Of a stretch of 5,848 nucleotides of DNA, positions 1 to 5,848 are shown piece after piece. Numbering within the stretch: position 1 is the first letter of the stretch; each line of letters opens with the position of its first letter. Both the position numbers and the translations under genes were made by a program. The stretch spans positions 1 to 5,848 of the forward strand of contig JAVBYH010000273.1 in assembly GCA_030824175.1 (NCBI GenBank), written 5' to 3'. Below the pieces are notes generated by a model. It ran no database searches. It saw only the letters and a program-made list of their open reading frames with translations, and was not told where the DNA came from. The stretch is from Bacteroidota bacterium. GTDB lineage: Bacteria; Bacteroidota; Ignavibacteria; UBA10030; UBA8401.

Positions 1-854
1 CGTGGTGGGCATCGCAGATGAACGGCCGCCATCTCTATCCGGGCCAGGCCGCGTACAGGATCAACACCTGGACCTCGATCTCCGAAGCCCCGAACCAGAT
101 CCGCCTCAACCGCTCGACGCTCAACCCGAGCGGCAGCGTGTGGTTCCGCGCAAAGGTCGGCCTCCTCGACAATCCGAAGGGATTCAACGATTCGCTGAAA
201 ACGAATTTTTACCGCTATCCCGCCCTGCTTCCCGCGATGCCGTGGAAGGATTCACTGCCGCCGCTTCCGCCGACCGATCTTGCGGCCAGCCGCGCCGCAA
301 TATACGTGGATCTCACATGGAAGAAGCCCGTCAAGGCGTCGGACGGAGACACTGCTCGCTATTATGTCATTTATCGGTTCACGTCGCCCGACACAGTCAA
401 CTTGAACGATCCGAGAGCGATCCGCGCCGTCACTTCCAGCGACTCGACGGGTTTCCGCGATGGATTCGGGATCTTATCGACGACGAAATTCACATACGTC
501 GTGACCGCCGTCGACAAACTTCACAACGAAAGCCCGGCGGCGACGACGACAATCACGATCACCGGCGTCGAATCCATCGCCGCGGTGCCGACGGAATTTT
601 CAGTCGATCAGAATTACCCGAACCCGTTTAATCCGTCGACGACGATTCGCATCCATCTCGCCGCCGGGGTGCGGACGTCCCTGAAGGTCTACGACCTGCT
701 CGGACGCGAAGTCGCGACGCTTGTCGAAGGCGACCTGCGCGCGGGAACGCATACATACGAATTCTCCGGCACGGGACTCTCGAGCGGCGTGTATCTCTAC
801 CGTGTCGTCGCCGGCGAAAATGTCGTGTCGCGCCGCATGATCCTTCAAAAATAA
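1..854 (+). CDS. GHL10/DUF187 glycoside hydrolase with T9SS sorting domain, 5'-partial
   Basis: This is the C-terminal part of a secreted glycoside hydrolase; the reading frame is open to the left edge (first full codon at base 3), giving 283 visible residues. An ATG at 18 is internal, because the preceding codons (WWASQ) match WWSSV in the downstream paralogue. The visible part begins near the end of the GHL10 domain (MNGRHLYPG, then AAYRI), so by comparison with the neighbour about 300 residues are missing. After WKDS near base 245 comes one fibronectin III-like domain (about 260-570, containing TYVVTAVDKLHNES), then a type A T9SS sorting domain (about 585-851) with NYPNPFNPSTTI, VYDLLGREV, SSGVYLYR and a final RRMILQK. 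GHL10 enzymes act on glycans, and E. coli DigH (YddW) cuts peptidoglycan glycan strands; the substrate here is unknown. It lies 12 bases before a longer paralogue and was probably transcribed with it. The catalytic residues lie outside the window, so activity cannot be judged. Confidence 0.9.
   Translation, partial: WWASQMNGRHLYPGQAAYRINTWTSISEAPNQIRLNRSTLNPSGSVWFRAKVGLLDNPKGFNDSLKTNFYRYPALLPAMPWKDSLPPLPPTDLAASRAAIYVDLTWKKPVKASDGDTARYYVIYRFTSPDTVNLNDPRAIRAVTSSDSTGFRDGFGILSTTKFTYVVTAVDKLHNESPAATTTITITGVESIAAVPTEFSVDQNYPNPFNPSTTIRIHLAAGVRTSLKVYDLLGREVATLVEGDLRAGTHTYEFSGTGLSSGVYLYRVVAGENVVSRRMILQK
585..851 (+). other. T9SS type A C-terminal sorting domain of the upstream hydrolase
   Basis: About 89 codons form the secretion signal read by the type IX machinery. 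The start is marked by NYPNPFNPSTTI, followed by a VYDLLGREVATL strand and an SSGVYLYR strand, and the protein ends with basic-hydrophobic RRMILQK. Such domains are normally removed when the cargo is attached at the surface or released. The same domain closes the downstream paralogue (2940-3206), so both proteins share an export route. Confidence 0.93.
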
Positions 855-866
855 ATTCGGACAACC

Positions 867-3209
867 ATGACAAAGAAAATATTCATCAGTGCAGTGCTCA
901 GTGTGATGCTCATCTCGACCGCGTATGCACAGCCGCTTCCTTTAAAAAGAGAGGCGCGCGGCGCCTGGATCGCAACGGTGTCGAACATCGATTGGCCCAC
1001 TGCGAACTCCACAGTGGATGTGCAGAAGAAACAACTGACGGCGATCTTCAACTCGCTCGCCGCGGCGGGCGTCAACATCGCCATCTTCCAGATCCGTCCC
1101 GAATGCGACGCACTCTACAATTCGCCCTACGAGCCGTGGTCCCAGTGGCTCACCGGCGCGCAGGGCACCGCGCCCGTTCCGCTATGGGATCCGCTCGAGT
1201 TCGCCGTGGCGGAGGCGCATAAGCGCGGGATGGAACTGCACGCATGGTTCAATCCATATCGCGCGGAACGCGCCGTCGGGAATTACACAACCGCCGCCTC
1301 GCATGTCACGAAATCGCATCCCGACTGGGTGCTGCAAGTCGGCTCGGTGAAGTTCCTCAATCCCGGCATGCCCGCCGTCCGCAACCACGTCGCGAAGGTC
1401 ATCGCCGACGTCGTGCGCCGGTACGACATCGACGCGGCGCATATGGACGATTATTTCTACGTGCAGGGGATCTCGTCGCAGGACGCCGGCGCGTACGCGG
1501 CCGACGGCCGCGGGCTCGCGCTCGCCGATTGGCGGAGAGACAATGTGAACCTCATGGTCAAACAGGTCTACGACAGCATTCAGGCGATCAAACCGTGGGT
1601 GAGGTGGGGCATCAGTCCCTCAGGCATCTGGAAGAGCGGCGTGCCTTCCGGCATCTCAGGCATGTCGCATTACAACGAATTGTACTGCGATCCGCTCGCC
1701 TGGATGGAAGGGAAGTATATCGACTACCTCGCGCCGCAGCTCTATTGGAAGATCGGAGGCGGCCAGGACTATTCGAAACTCCTCCCGTGGTGGTCCTCCG
1801 TCATGAACGGCAGGCAGCTCATGCCGGGCATCGCGGCGTACCGCATCGGCACATCGACGTACGGCAGCGCGAACGAGGTCGGCAACCAGATCCGCATGTA
1901 TCGCGCCGCCGGGAATGCGGCGGGGAACTTCCTCTATACGACGAACAACATCACGTCGAACCTGGGCGGCATCACCGATTCGCTTGTCAACGACATCTAT
2001 CAGTACCGCGCGCTCGTGCCCTCCATGAACTGGAAGGATGCCGTCGCGCCGAATGCGCCGAGGAATGTGCGTTTCGGACGCCATCAAAATTCCCCCATCG
2101 CCACCCTCACTTGGGACGCGCCTGCGAAAGCGGCGGACAACGACACGGCGTTCATGTATGTCGTCTATCAGCCGGCAACGCCGTCGGCGGCCCCAACCGT
2201 TATCGACGACGCGCGGAACATCTCATCCGTATCGACGCTCCGCGCATACAATCCGTCGGAGTCGAAAAAGGCGTCGAAGCATTTCTTCGTCACCGCGCTG
2301 GACCGGAATCATAACGAAAGCGCCGGCAGCGCGGTCATCACGCTCACCCAGCTCCCTGCGCAGCCGCTGCTCGCCGTGCCGGCGAACAATGCGAAGGATC
2401 AGCTCTCCTCCGTGCTGTTCGCATGGAATTATGCGGAGGCATCGGGCGGGTACCAGCTCCAGATCGCGGAGGACTCGCTCTTCTCGTCCGTTTTCCTGTC
2501 GTCGATGCTTGGCGATACCACGTACCTCGTTGCGAATCTGAAGGGGGAGCGCGTGTATTATTGGAGGGTGAAGGGCACAAACGTCATCGGCGACGGGGCG
2601 TTCTCCGCCGTGCGGACGTTCACCACCGGTTTCCCGGCCGCCCCTGTGCTGCTCGCGCCGAACGACGTGCAGGTGAACACGCCGCTCACCGTGCAGTTCG
2701 TCTGGAAGACCAATCCCATTGCGTCGTCGTACAGTTTCCAGTTCTCCAACAGTGCTGATTTTTCTTCACTCATCAGGGATACCTCCGGCGTGAAGGACAC
2801 ATCCATCCTGCAGACGAATCTCGATCCGTACACGATCTATTTCTGGCGTGTGCGTTCGAACAACGCGGTGGGAATGAGCGAATGGACTGCGCGGAAGTTC
2901 CGCACACAGCAGGCGACATCGGTTGCGGACGAGACGAGTGTGCCGTCGGCGTTCGGTCTCGCACAGAACTATCCGAACCCCTTCAATCCCGAAACGACGA
3001 TCCGGTTCTCGGTGAGCGGCACCGAGCACGTGCAGCTCTGCATCTACGACGTGATGGGGCGCACCGTTGCCACGCTCGTCGACAGGACCTTGGGGCCCGG
3101 CGTGTACACGACGCAGTGGAGCGCCGCCGCGGCGCCGAGCGGCATCTATTTCTATCGGCTGCGAGCGGGTAACTTTACCGATGTAAAAAAGATGTTGGTG
3201 CAGAAATAA
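867..3209 (+). CDS. Secreted GHL10/DUF187 glycoside hydrolase with three FN3-like domains and T9SS sorting domain
   Basis: Complete protein of 780 residues. Residues 1-21 are a signal peptide (KK at 3-4, hydrophobic core, cleavage likely after AYA at 19-21). Residues 28 to about 390 form a GHL10 (glycosyl hydrolase-like 10, DUF187) barrel: RGAWIATVSNIDWP at 31-44, QIRPECDALY at 75-84, LHAWFNPYR at 124-132, HMDDYFY at 192-198 (D194/D195 are the family's conserved acidic pair), GISPSGIW at 248-255 and DYLAPQLYW at 286-294. All expected family motifs are present, so the enzyme looks intact. Three fibronectin III-like domains follow (about 395-495, 498-587, 591-681). The second and third resemble each other (YYWRV at 564-568, YFWRV at 658-662). 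A type A T9SS sorting domain (692-780) has NYPNPFNP at 701-708 and ends KKMLVQK. The protein should cross the inner membrane by Sec and the outer membrane by T9SS, then be surface-bound or released. E. coli DigH, in the same family, hydrolyses peptidoglycan glycan strands in the periplasm; the substrate here is unproven. The start at 867 directly precedes the signal peptide; no strong ribosome-binding site is seen. Confidence 0.93.
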   Translation: MTKKIFISAVLSVMLISTAYAQPLPLKREARGAWIATVSNIDWPTANSTVDVQKKQLTAIFNSLAAAGVNIAIFQIRPECDALYNSPYEPWSQWLTGAQGTAPVPLWDPLEFAVAEAHKRGMELHAWFNPYRAERAVGNYTTAASHVTKSHPDWVLQVGSVKFLNPGMPAVRNHVAKVIADVVRRYDIDAAHMDDYFYVQGISSQDAGAYAADGRGLALADWRRDNVNLMVKQVYDSIQAIKPWVRWGISPSGIWKSGVPSGISGMSHYNELYCDPLAWMEGKYIDYLAPQLYWKIGGGQDYSKLLPWWSSVMNGRQLMPGIAAYRIGTSTYGSANEVGNQIRMYRAAGNAAGNFLYTTNNITSNLGGITDSLVNDIYQYRALVPSMNWKDAVAPNAPRNVRFGRHQNSPIATLTWDAPAKAADNDTAFMYVVYQPATPSAAPTVIDDARNISSVSTLRAYNPSESKKASKHFFVTALDRNHNESAGSAVITLTQLPAQPLLAVPANNAKDQLSSVLFAWNYAEASGGYQLQIAEDSLFSSVFLSSMLGDTTYLVANLKGERVYYWRVKGTNVIGDGAFSAVRTFTTGFPAAPVLLAPNDVQVNTPLTVQFVWKTNPIASSYSFQFSNSADFSSLIRDTSGVKDTSILQTNLDPYTIYFWRVRSNNAVGMSEWTARKFRTQQATSVADETSVPSAFGLAQNYPNPFNPETTIRFSVSGTEHVQLCIYDVMGRTVATLVDRTLGPGVYTTQWSAAAAPSGIYFYRLRAGNFTDVKKMLVQK
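2358..2909 (+). repeat. Two tandem FN3-like domains found only in the downstream hydrolase
   Basis: Residues 498-587 and 591-681 of the complete hydrolase are two consecutive beta-sandwich repeats of about 90 residues. They share spaced motifs: L(A)P near the start, F-W (FAW at 518-520, FVW at 611-613), Y-LQI or Y-FQF (529-533, 622-626), then YYWRV or YFWRV (564-568, 658-662) and a closing RTF/KFRT strand. The upstream paralogue passes directly from its single FN3-like domain to the sorting domain and lacks this block. The repeats probably act as spacers or carbohydrate-contacting modules between the enzyme and the sorting domain; that role is inferred from architecture only. Confidence 0.75.
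2940..3206 (+). other. T9SS type A C-terminal sorting domain of the downstream hydrolase
   Basis: Residues 692-780 begin with PSAFGLAQ and NYPNPFNPETTIRF, continue with IYDVMGRTVATLVD and PSGIYFYRLRAG, and end with KKMLVQK. This is the pattern of the Por secretion-system sorting domain, and it places the enzyme outside the outer membrane. It aligns along its full length with the sorting domain at the end of the upstream gene (585-851). Confidence 0.95.
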
Positions 3210-3214
3210 CGGCG

Positions 3215-3260
3215 ATTTCAGCCGTGAAACGCATGAGTTTCACGGCTGAAATTATTTTTT
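3215..3260 (+). terminator. Rho-independent terminator of the hydrolase pair
   Basis: A perfect 16-bp inverted repeat, ATTTCAGCCGTGAAAC at 3215-3230 and GTTTCACGGCTGAAAT at 3237-3252, encloses a 6-base loop (GCATGA). It is followed by a T-rich tract (T, A, then six T at 3255-3260). It begins five bases after the stop codon of the second hydrolase. No matching A-tract lies immediately on the left arm, so it reads as a + strand terminator. It separates the hydrolase unit from the receptor gene. Confidence 0.93.
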
Positions 3261-3271
3261 ATATTTTGTAC

Positions 3272-3303
3272 TTGCATCTTATAGTGAATTTTGTGTAATA
3301 TTG
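3272..3303 (+). promoter_or_regulatory. Candidate promoter for the TonB-dependent receptor
   Basis: The AT-rich stretch after the terminator contains TTGCAT at 3272-3277 and TAATAT at 3296-3301, 18 bases apart, an acceptable sigma-70-like -35/-10 pair. The same bases also read as a Bacteroidota-type element: TTG, then TAATATTG (3296-3303), one mismatch from TAnnTTTG. The -10 part overlaps the first palindrome, so a bound regulator would probably block polymerase. A start near 3308-3312 would leave a leader of about 255 bases before the GTG. The motif match is weak evidence and other starts are possible. Confidence 0.35.
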
Positions 3304-3329
3304 TATACAATCATATTGTATACAATATG
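3298..3329. promoter_or_regulatory. Double palindromic operator candidate, two copies of ATTGTATACAAT
   Basis: The 14-base sequence ATATTGTATACAAT occurs twice as a direct repeat, at 3298-3311 and 3313-3326, with centres 15 bp apart. The core ATTGTATACAAT (3300-3311 and 3315-3326) is itself a perfect 12-bp palindrome. The right copy extends to a perfect 18-bp palindrome at 3312-3329, starting CATATT and ending AATATG. The pair overlaps the likely -10 region of the receptor promoter. A palindrome centred on GTATAC resembles operators of some GntR-family (FCD-type) repressors such as the E. coli UxuR/ExuR site, but the regulator cannot be named from sequence alone and no regulator gene lies in the window. 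Confidence 0.6.
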
Positions 3330-3350
3330 TGCGCATCGCACCCATACAGT

Positions 3351-3369
3351 AGCCGCCTCCGGGGCGGCT
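3351..3369 (+). other. G+C-rich hairpin in the receptor leader
   Basis: AGCCGCC at 3351-3357 pairs perfectly with GGCGGCT at 3363-3369 around a TCCGG loop. It is followed by CTTCATC rather than a run of T, so it is not a good intrinsic terminator. If the promoter is where proposed, the hairpin lies about 40-60 bases into the transcript and could protect the mRNA 5' end or act as an attenuator element. Function is unproven. Confidence 0.4.
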
Positions 3370-3551
3370 CTTCATCGCAGCATCGATTATCAGCACGAAT
3401 CATTCCACCATCACATTCAAAACGAATACACGATCTTCCGCGCATGGTGCGTGCGGCCATAACCCCGAAATGTTCATACTAAAAAATAGCGTTCTTCAGA
3501 GACCGGCGTCTGTGGTCATCAATGCGCTCATCTCGAACGTAAAGATCCAAT

Positions 3552-3557
3552 AGGGAG
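3552..3557 (+). promoter_or_regulatory. Shine-Dalgarno site that fixes the GTG start
   Basis: AGGGAG lies 9 bases before the GTG at 3567. It matters because the gene has no ATG near its beginning: an in-frame TAA at 3540-3542 bars a start further upstream, and the first in-frame ATG is at residue 174, inside the plug domain. With this site and a signal peptide directly after the GTG, the start is well supported. Confidence 0.8.
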
Positions 3558-3566
3558 ACGAAATCC

Positions 3567-5848
3567 GTGAAACGAATTGCTACACTCTCACTTCTTCTCT
3601 TCATACTTGTCGCAGGCGCTCTCGCAGGCACCACCGGTAAGATCACCGGATCTGTCGTCGATTCCCGATCAGGGGAACCGCTTGTCGGCGTCAATATTCT
3701 CGTCGAAGGCGCACGCCTCGGTGCAGCATCCGGCATCGACGGAGGATTCGTCATCGTCAATGTTCCCTCCGGAGAGTACCGCCTCAGGGCCTCGCTCCTG
3801 GGGTACACATCGACGACAGTGACCGCCGTCCGCGTGTTCATCGACCAGACGACGGAGATCAAGATCCGGCTGTCCGAAGAAGCCATCCAGGCACAGGAGG
3901 TCGTCGTCGTCGCGCAGCGTCCAGTGGTGCAGAAGGACGTTGCCTCGAGCACGGCGAACATCTCGTCGAAGGAAATAGAGAGCCTCCCGGTGGCGAGTAT
4001 CAGCGCCGTCGTCGGCCTCCAGGCCGGCGTGCAAGGCGGACTCGTCATCCGCGGCTCGGACAACGCGGACCAGACGGCGTTCATCATGGACGGTCTCACG
4101 CTGCGCGATGAGCGCAACAACAAACCGTACTCGGGCATCAGCCTCAGCTCCGTGCAGGACATTCAGGTGCAGACCGGCGGTTTCAACGCGGAGTACGGCA
4201 ACATCCGTTCCGGCGTCGTGAACGTTGTCACGCGCGAGGGCAGCACGTCGAACTACACCGTGCAGGCCACCATGCGCATGAGCCCCCCGACGGCCAAGAA
4301 CTTCGGTCCGTCGCCGTTCAACACGAACTCATACTTCCTCCGTCCCTTCCTCGATCCCGATGTGGCCTTCACAGGCACCGGCGCCAACGAGGAACCGGGC
4401 GCATGGGACAAATGGACGCGCCAGCAGTACCGCACGTTCGTCGGCTGGAACGCCATCTCGAAGGCCTCGCTTACCGATGCCGACCCGACGAATGATCTGA
4501 CGCCTGAAGCGGCACAGCAGCTCTTCAAATTCCAGCACCGCAAGCAGGGCGACATCACGAAGTCCGATTACGATATCGACGGCGGCTTCGGCGGTCCCGT
4601 GCCCGTGGTGAGCTCGATGCTCGGCAATCTCCGCTTCTTCGCGTCCTTCAGGAACCAGAACACGATGTATCTCTACCCGATGGCCGAAGAGGGATACAAG
4701 GATTACAACGGACAGATCAAATTTACATCCGACCTCTCCACCTCCATCAAGCTGATGGTCTCCGGGATGGTCGGCCAGCAGACGGGCTCGAGCGACAACA
4801 ATTCGGGCAACTCCGGCCTCATCCAGACGACGGGCGATATAGCCTTGCTCCTGAACAAGGCCAGCTATTCCGATCTCCAGATCTTCACGAACGAATATTA
4901 CGCTCCCTCGACAGTCGACATGCGGAGCTTCGGCGCGAAGGTCACGCATCTGCTTTCCGCCGAATCGTTCTATGAAGCCAGCATCAATTACGTCGGCTTC
5001 GAATACAGCACCAACCCGGGCCGCAGGCGTGATCCGTCGAAGGTCTACCTCTTCGGCAACAGCTATTACGTGGACGAGGCGCCGTTTGGTTTCATCCAGG
5101 AGAATGGGGATTTCTTCTTCACACCGGGCTTCACGAACAAGTTCGGCCAAAGCGGTTCGCGCGACTCCAGCAAGATCACGAATACGACGACGAGAATCGA
5201 CTACTCGAGCCAGATCAACAAGTACAATCAGATCAAGGCGGGCGCCGAACTCGTGCTCTCGAACAATAACTCGAATTACGCTTCGGTAAATGCTGTGAAC
5301 GGGGCGGTTACACGTTCCTCGTGGGATACGTATCCCTACCGTGCGTCGCTTTATATACAGGATAAATTCGAATATGAGGGCATGATTGCGAATTTCGGTG
5401 TTCGTATGGACTACTCGAATCCGAATGGAAAATGGTATTCATTTGGAACATTCGAAGACGCTCTGTACGGAGGCAACGACACATTGCTCATCCGGACACC
5501 CATCAAAAAGAATGTGACATTCAGCCCGCGCCTTGGGGTAGCCTTCCCGATAACAGAATACGCGAAGCTGTTCTTTAACTATGGCCACTTCCGGTCGATG
5601 CCCCAGCCGGAGGATCTCTATATGGTCCGCCGTGATCCTGTGAGCAAGAGCGTTTCGCGCATCGCCGATCCGAACAATCCGCTGCCGAAAACCGTGGCGT
5701 ATGAAATCGGCTACGAGCACAGCCTGATGGACGAATACCTCGTCCGCGTCGCAGGCTACTACAAGAACGTGTCCGACCAGATCACAACGTTGAACGTGCT
5801 CGGCTCGAAGGTCAATTACAGCATCTCCGTCCCGAATTCGTACGAGGA
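3567..5848 (+). CDS. TonB-dependent outer-membrane receptor with CarboxypepD_reg-like domain, 3'-partial
   Basis: The frame is open from GTG 3567 to the right edge: 760 codons, no stop. Residues 1-20 are a signal peptide (KR at 2-3, hydrophobic core, ALA at 18-20). Residues 22-104 form a carboxypeptidase-regulatory-like beta-sandwich (GKITGSVVDSRSGEPLVGVN, then GGFVIVNVPSGEYRL and LLGY). EVVVVAQ at 111-117 is a TonB-box-like stretch. Residues 120-225 are the plug domain: SLPVASISAVVGLQAGVQ, LVIRGSDNADQTAFIMDGL, VQDIQVQTGGFNAEYGN and SGVVNVVTREG. The remainder is beta-barrel, with a large W/Y-rich extracellular-type loop (about 250-335), DYDIDGGFGGPVP at 334-346, and SPRLGVAFPI...FFNYGHF from about 653. 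The last barrel strands lie beyond the window. Such receptors import ligands across the outer membrane using TonB-ExbBD energy; the ligand cannot be predicted. The architecture resembles Oar/SusC-like receptors, but no SusD partner is visible. It lies after a terminator and its own control region. Codon third positions turn notably less G+C-rich around 5268-5459. Confidence 0.93.
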   Translation, partial: MKRIATLSLLLFILVAGALAGTTGKITGSVVDSRSGEPLVGVNILVEGARLGAASGIDGGFVIVNVPSGEYRLRASLLGYTSTTVTAVRVFIDQTTEIKIRLSEEAIQAQEVVVVAQRPVVQKDVASSTANISSKEIESLPVASISAVVGLQAGVQGGLVIRGSDNADQTAFIMDGLTLRDERNNKPYSGISLSSVQDIQVQTGGFNAEYGNIRSGVVNVVTREGSTSNYTVQATMRMSPPTAKNFGPSPFNTNSYFLRPFLDPDVAFTGTGANEEPGAWDKWTRQQYRTFVGWNAISKASLTDADPTNDLTPEAAQQLFKFQHRKQGDITKSDYDIDGGFGGPVPVVSSMLGNLRFFASFRNQNTMYLYPMAEEGYKDYNGQIKFTSDLSTSIKLMVSGMVGQQTGSSDNNSGNSGLIQTTGDIALLLNKASYSDLQIFTNEYYAPSTVDMRSFGAKVTHLLSAESFYEASINYVGFEYSTNPGRRRDPSKVYLFGNSYYVDEAPFGFIQENGDFFFTPGFTNKFGQSGSRDSSKITNTTTRIDYSSQINKYNQIKAGAELVLSNNNSNYASVNAVNGAVTRSSWDTYPYRASLYIQDKFEYEGMIANFGVRMDYSNPNGKWYSFGTFEDALYGGNDTLLIRTPIKKNVTFSPRLGVAFPITEYAKLFFNYGHFRSMPQPEDLYMVRRDPVSKSVSRIADPNNPLPKTVAYEIGYEHSLMDEYLVRVAGYYKNVSDQITTLNVLGSKVNYSISVPNSYE

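Larger units (their letters stand above)
3330..3566 (+). other. Probable long 5' leader of the receptor gene, no gene seen
   Basis: About 237 bases between the double palindrome and the receptor start hold no credible coding sequence. The longest open frame across it (TTG at 3291 to 3482) has no ribosome-binding site and an unremarkable composition. Two compact hairpins can be drawn: GTGCG-CAT-CGCAC at 3329-3341, and AGCCGCC/GGCGGCT at 3351-3369. I see no cobalamin-riboswitch core or other riboswitch consensus that I recognise. The rest, up to the ribosome-binding site at 3552, shows no clear structure by eye. Confidence 0.45.

Noticed and set aside
1244..2314. Alternative + strand frame of 356 codons within the second hydrolase
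   Set aside because: Its product is strongly Arg- and His-rich, typical of a shifted frame in G+C-rich DNA, and it lies wholly inside the well-supported GHL10 gene.
3298..3329. Fur box, NrdR box or mobile-element inverted repeat
   Set aside because: The sequence does not match the Fur (GATAATGATAATCATTATC) or NrdR (acaCwAtATaTwGtGt) consensus as I recall them, and no transposase or target duplication accompanies it.
3351..3369. Second intrinsic terminator or attenuator
   Set aside because: The hairpin is strong, but no run of T follows, so it does not qualify as an intrinsic terminator. It is kept only as a hairpin of unknown role.
3475..3480. Possible second -10 element (CATACT) in the leader
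   Set aside because: No acceptable -35 element lies at the right distance upstream; the region there is GTGCGGCC-like.
3291..3482. Small open frame of 63 codons in the intergenic region, starting with TTG
   Set aside because: It overlaps the double palindrome and the likely promoter, has no ribosome-binding site, and its product shows no signal peptide, domain or recognisable composition.
3479..4162. Minus-strand open frame of 227 codons covering the receptor start
   Set aside because: It is antisense to the signal peptide, CarboxypepD_reg-like domain and plug domain of the receptor, and has no domain signature of its own.
4329..5150. Minus-strand open frame of 273 codons opposite the receptor
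   Set aside because: The + strand frame here is a convincing TonB-dependent receptor. The antisense product has no recognisable motif, and long antisense frames are expected in G+C-rich genes.

Overview
The window looks like a chromosomal segment of a G+C-rich bacterium of the Fibrobacterota-Chlorobiota-Bacteroidota (FCB) superphylum. Two proteins end in a type A C-terminal sorting domain of the type IX secretion system (T9SS), each with the motif NYPNPFNP near the start of the domain. A third is a TonB-dependent receptor with an N-terminal carboxypeptidase-regulatory-like domain. The NYPNPFNP wording, the G+C-rich codon use and a clear Shine-Dalgarno site before the receptor suggest an Ignavibacteria/Chlorobiota-like lineage or a deep Bacteroidota rather than a classic Bacteroides-type organism. 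This placement is inference; no taxonomic marker gene is present.

Layout, all on the + strand. (1) 1-854 is the C-terminal part of a secreted GHL10/DUF187-family glycoside hydrolase whose start lies left of the window. (2) 867-3209 is a complete second member of the same family, 12 bases downstream. It has a signal peptide, a GHL10 catalytic domain, three fibronectin III-like domains and a T9SS sorting domain. The two genes form a tandem paralogous pair, probably one transcription unit, closed by a strong intrinsic terminator with a perfect 16-bp stem (3215-3260). (3) 3261-3566 is a non-coding, partly AT-rich control region. It carries two direct copies of a GTATAC-centred palindrome, a candidate promoter overlapping them and a G+C-rich leader hairpin. 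(4) 3567 to the right edge is a GTG-started TonB-dependent outer-membrane receptor, open for 760 codons and cut by the window end.

The two hydrolases are predicted to be carried through the outer membrane by T9SS and to act at the cell surface or outside the cell on a glycan. The nearest characterised relative I know of, E. coli DigH (YddW), cleaves peptidoglycan glycan strands. The receptor next door could import breakdown products or another ligand, but the terminator and separate promoter region mean it is not obviously co-transcribed, and no SusD-like partner is visible. I found no RNA gene, CRISPR array, insertion sequence or integrase, and no gene on the minus strand. Nothing here is clearly a new system. 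The most distinctive unexplained element is the double palindrome in front of the receptor.
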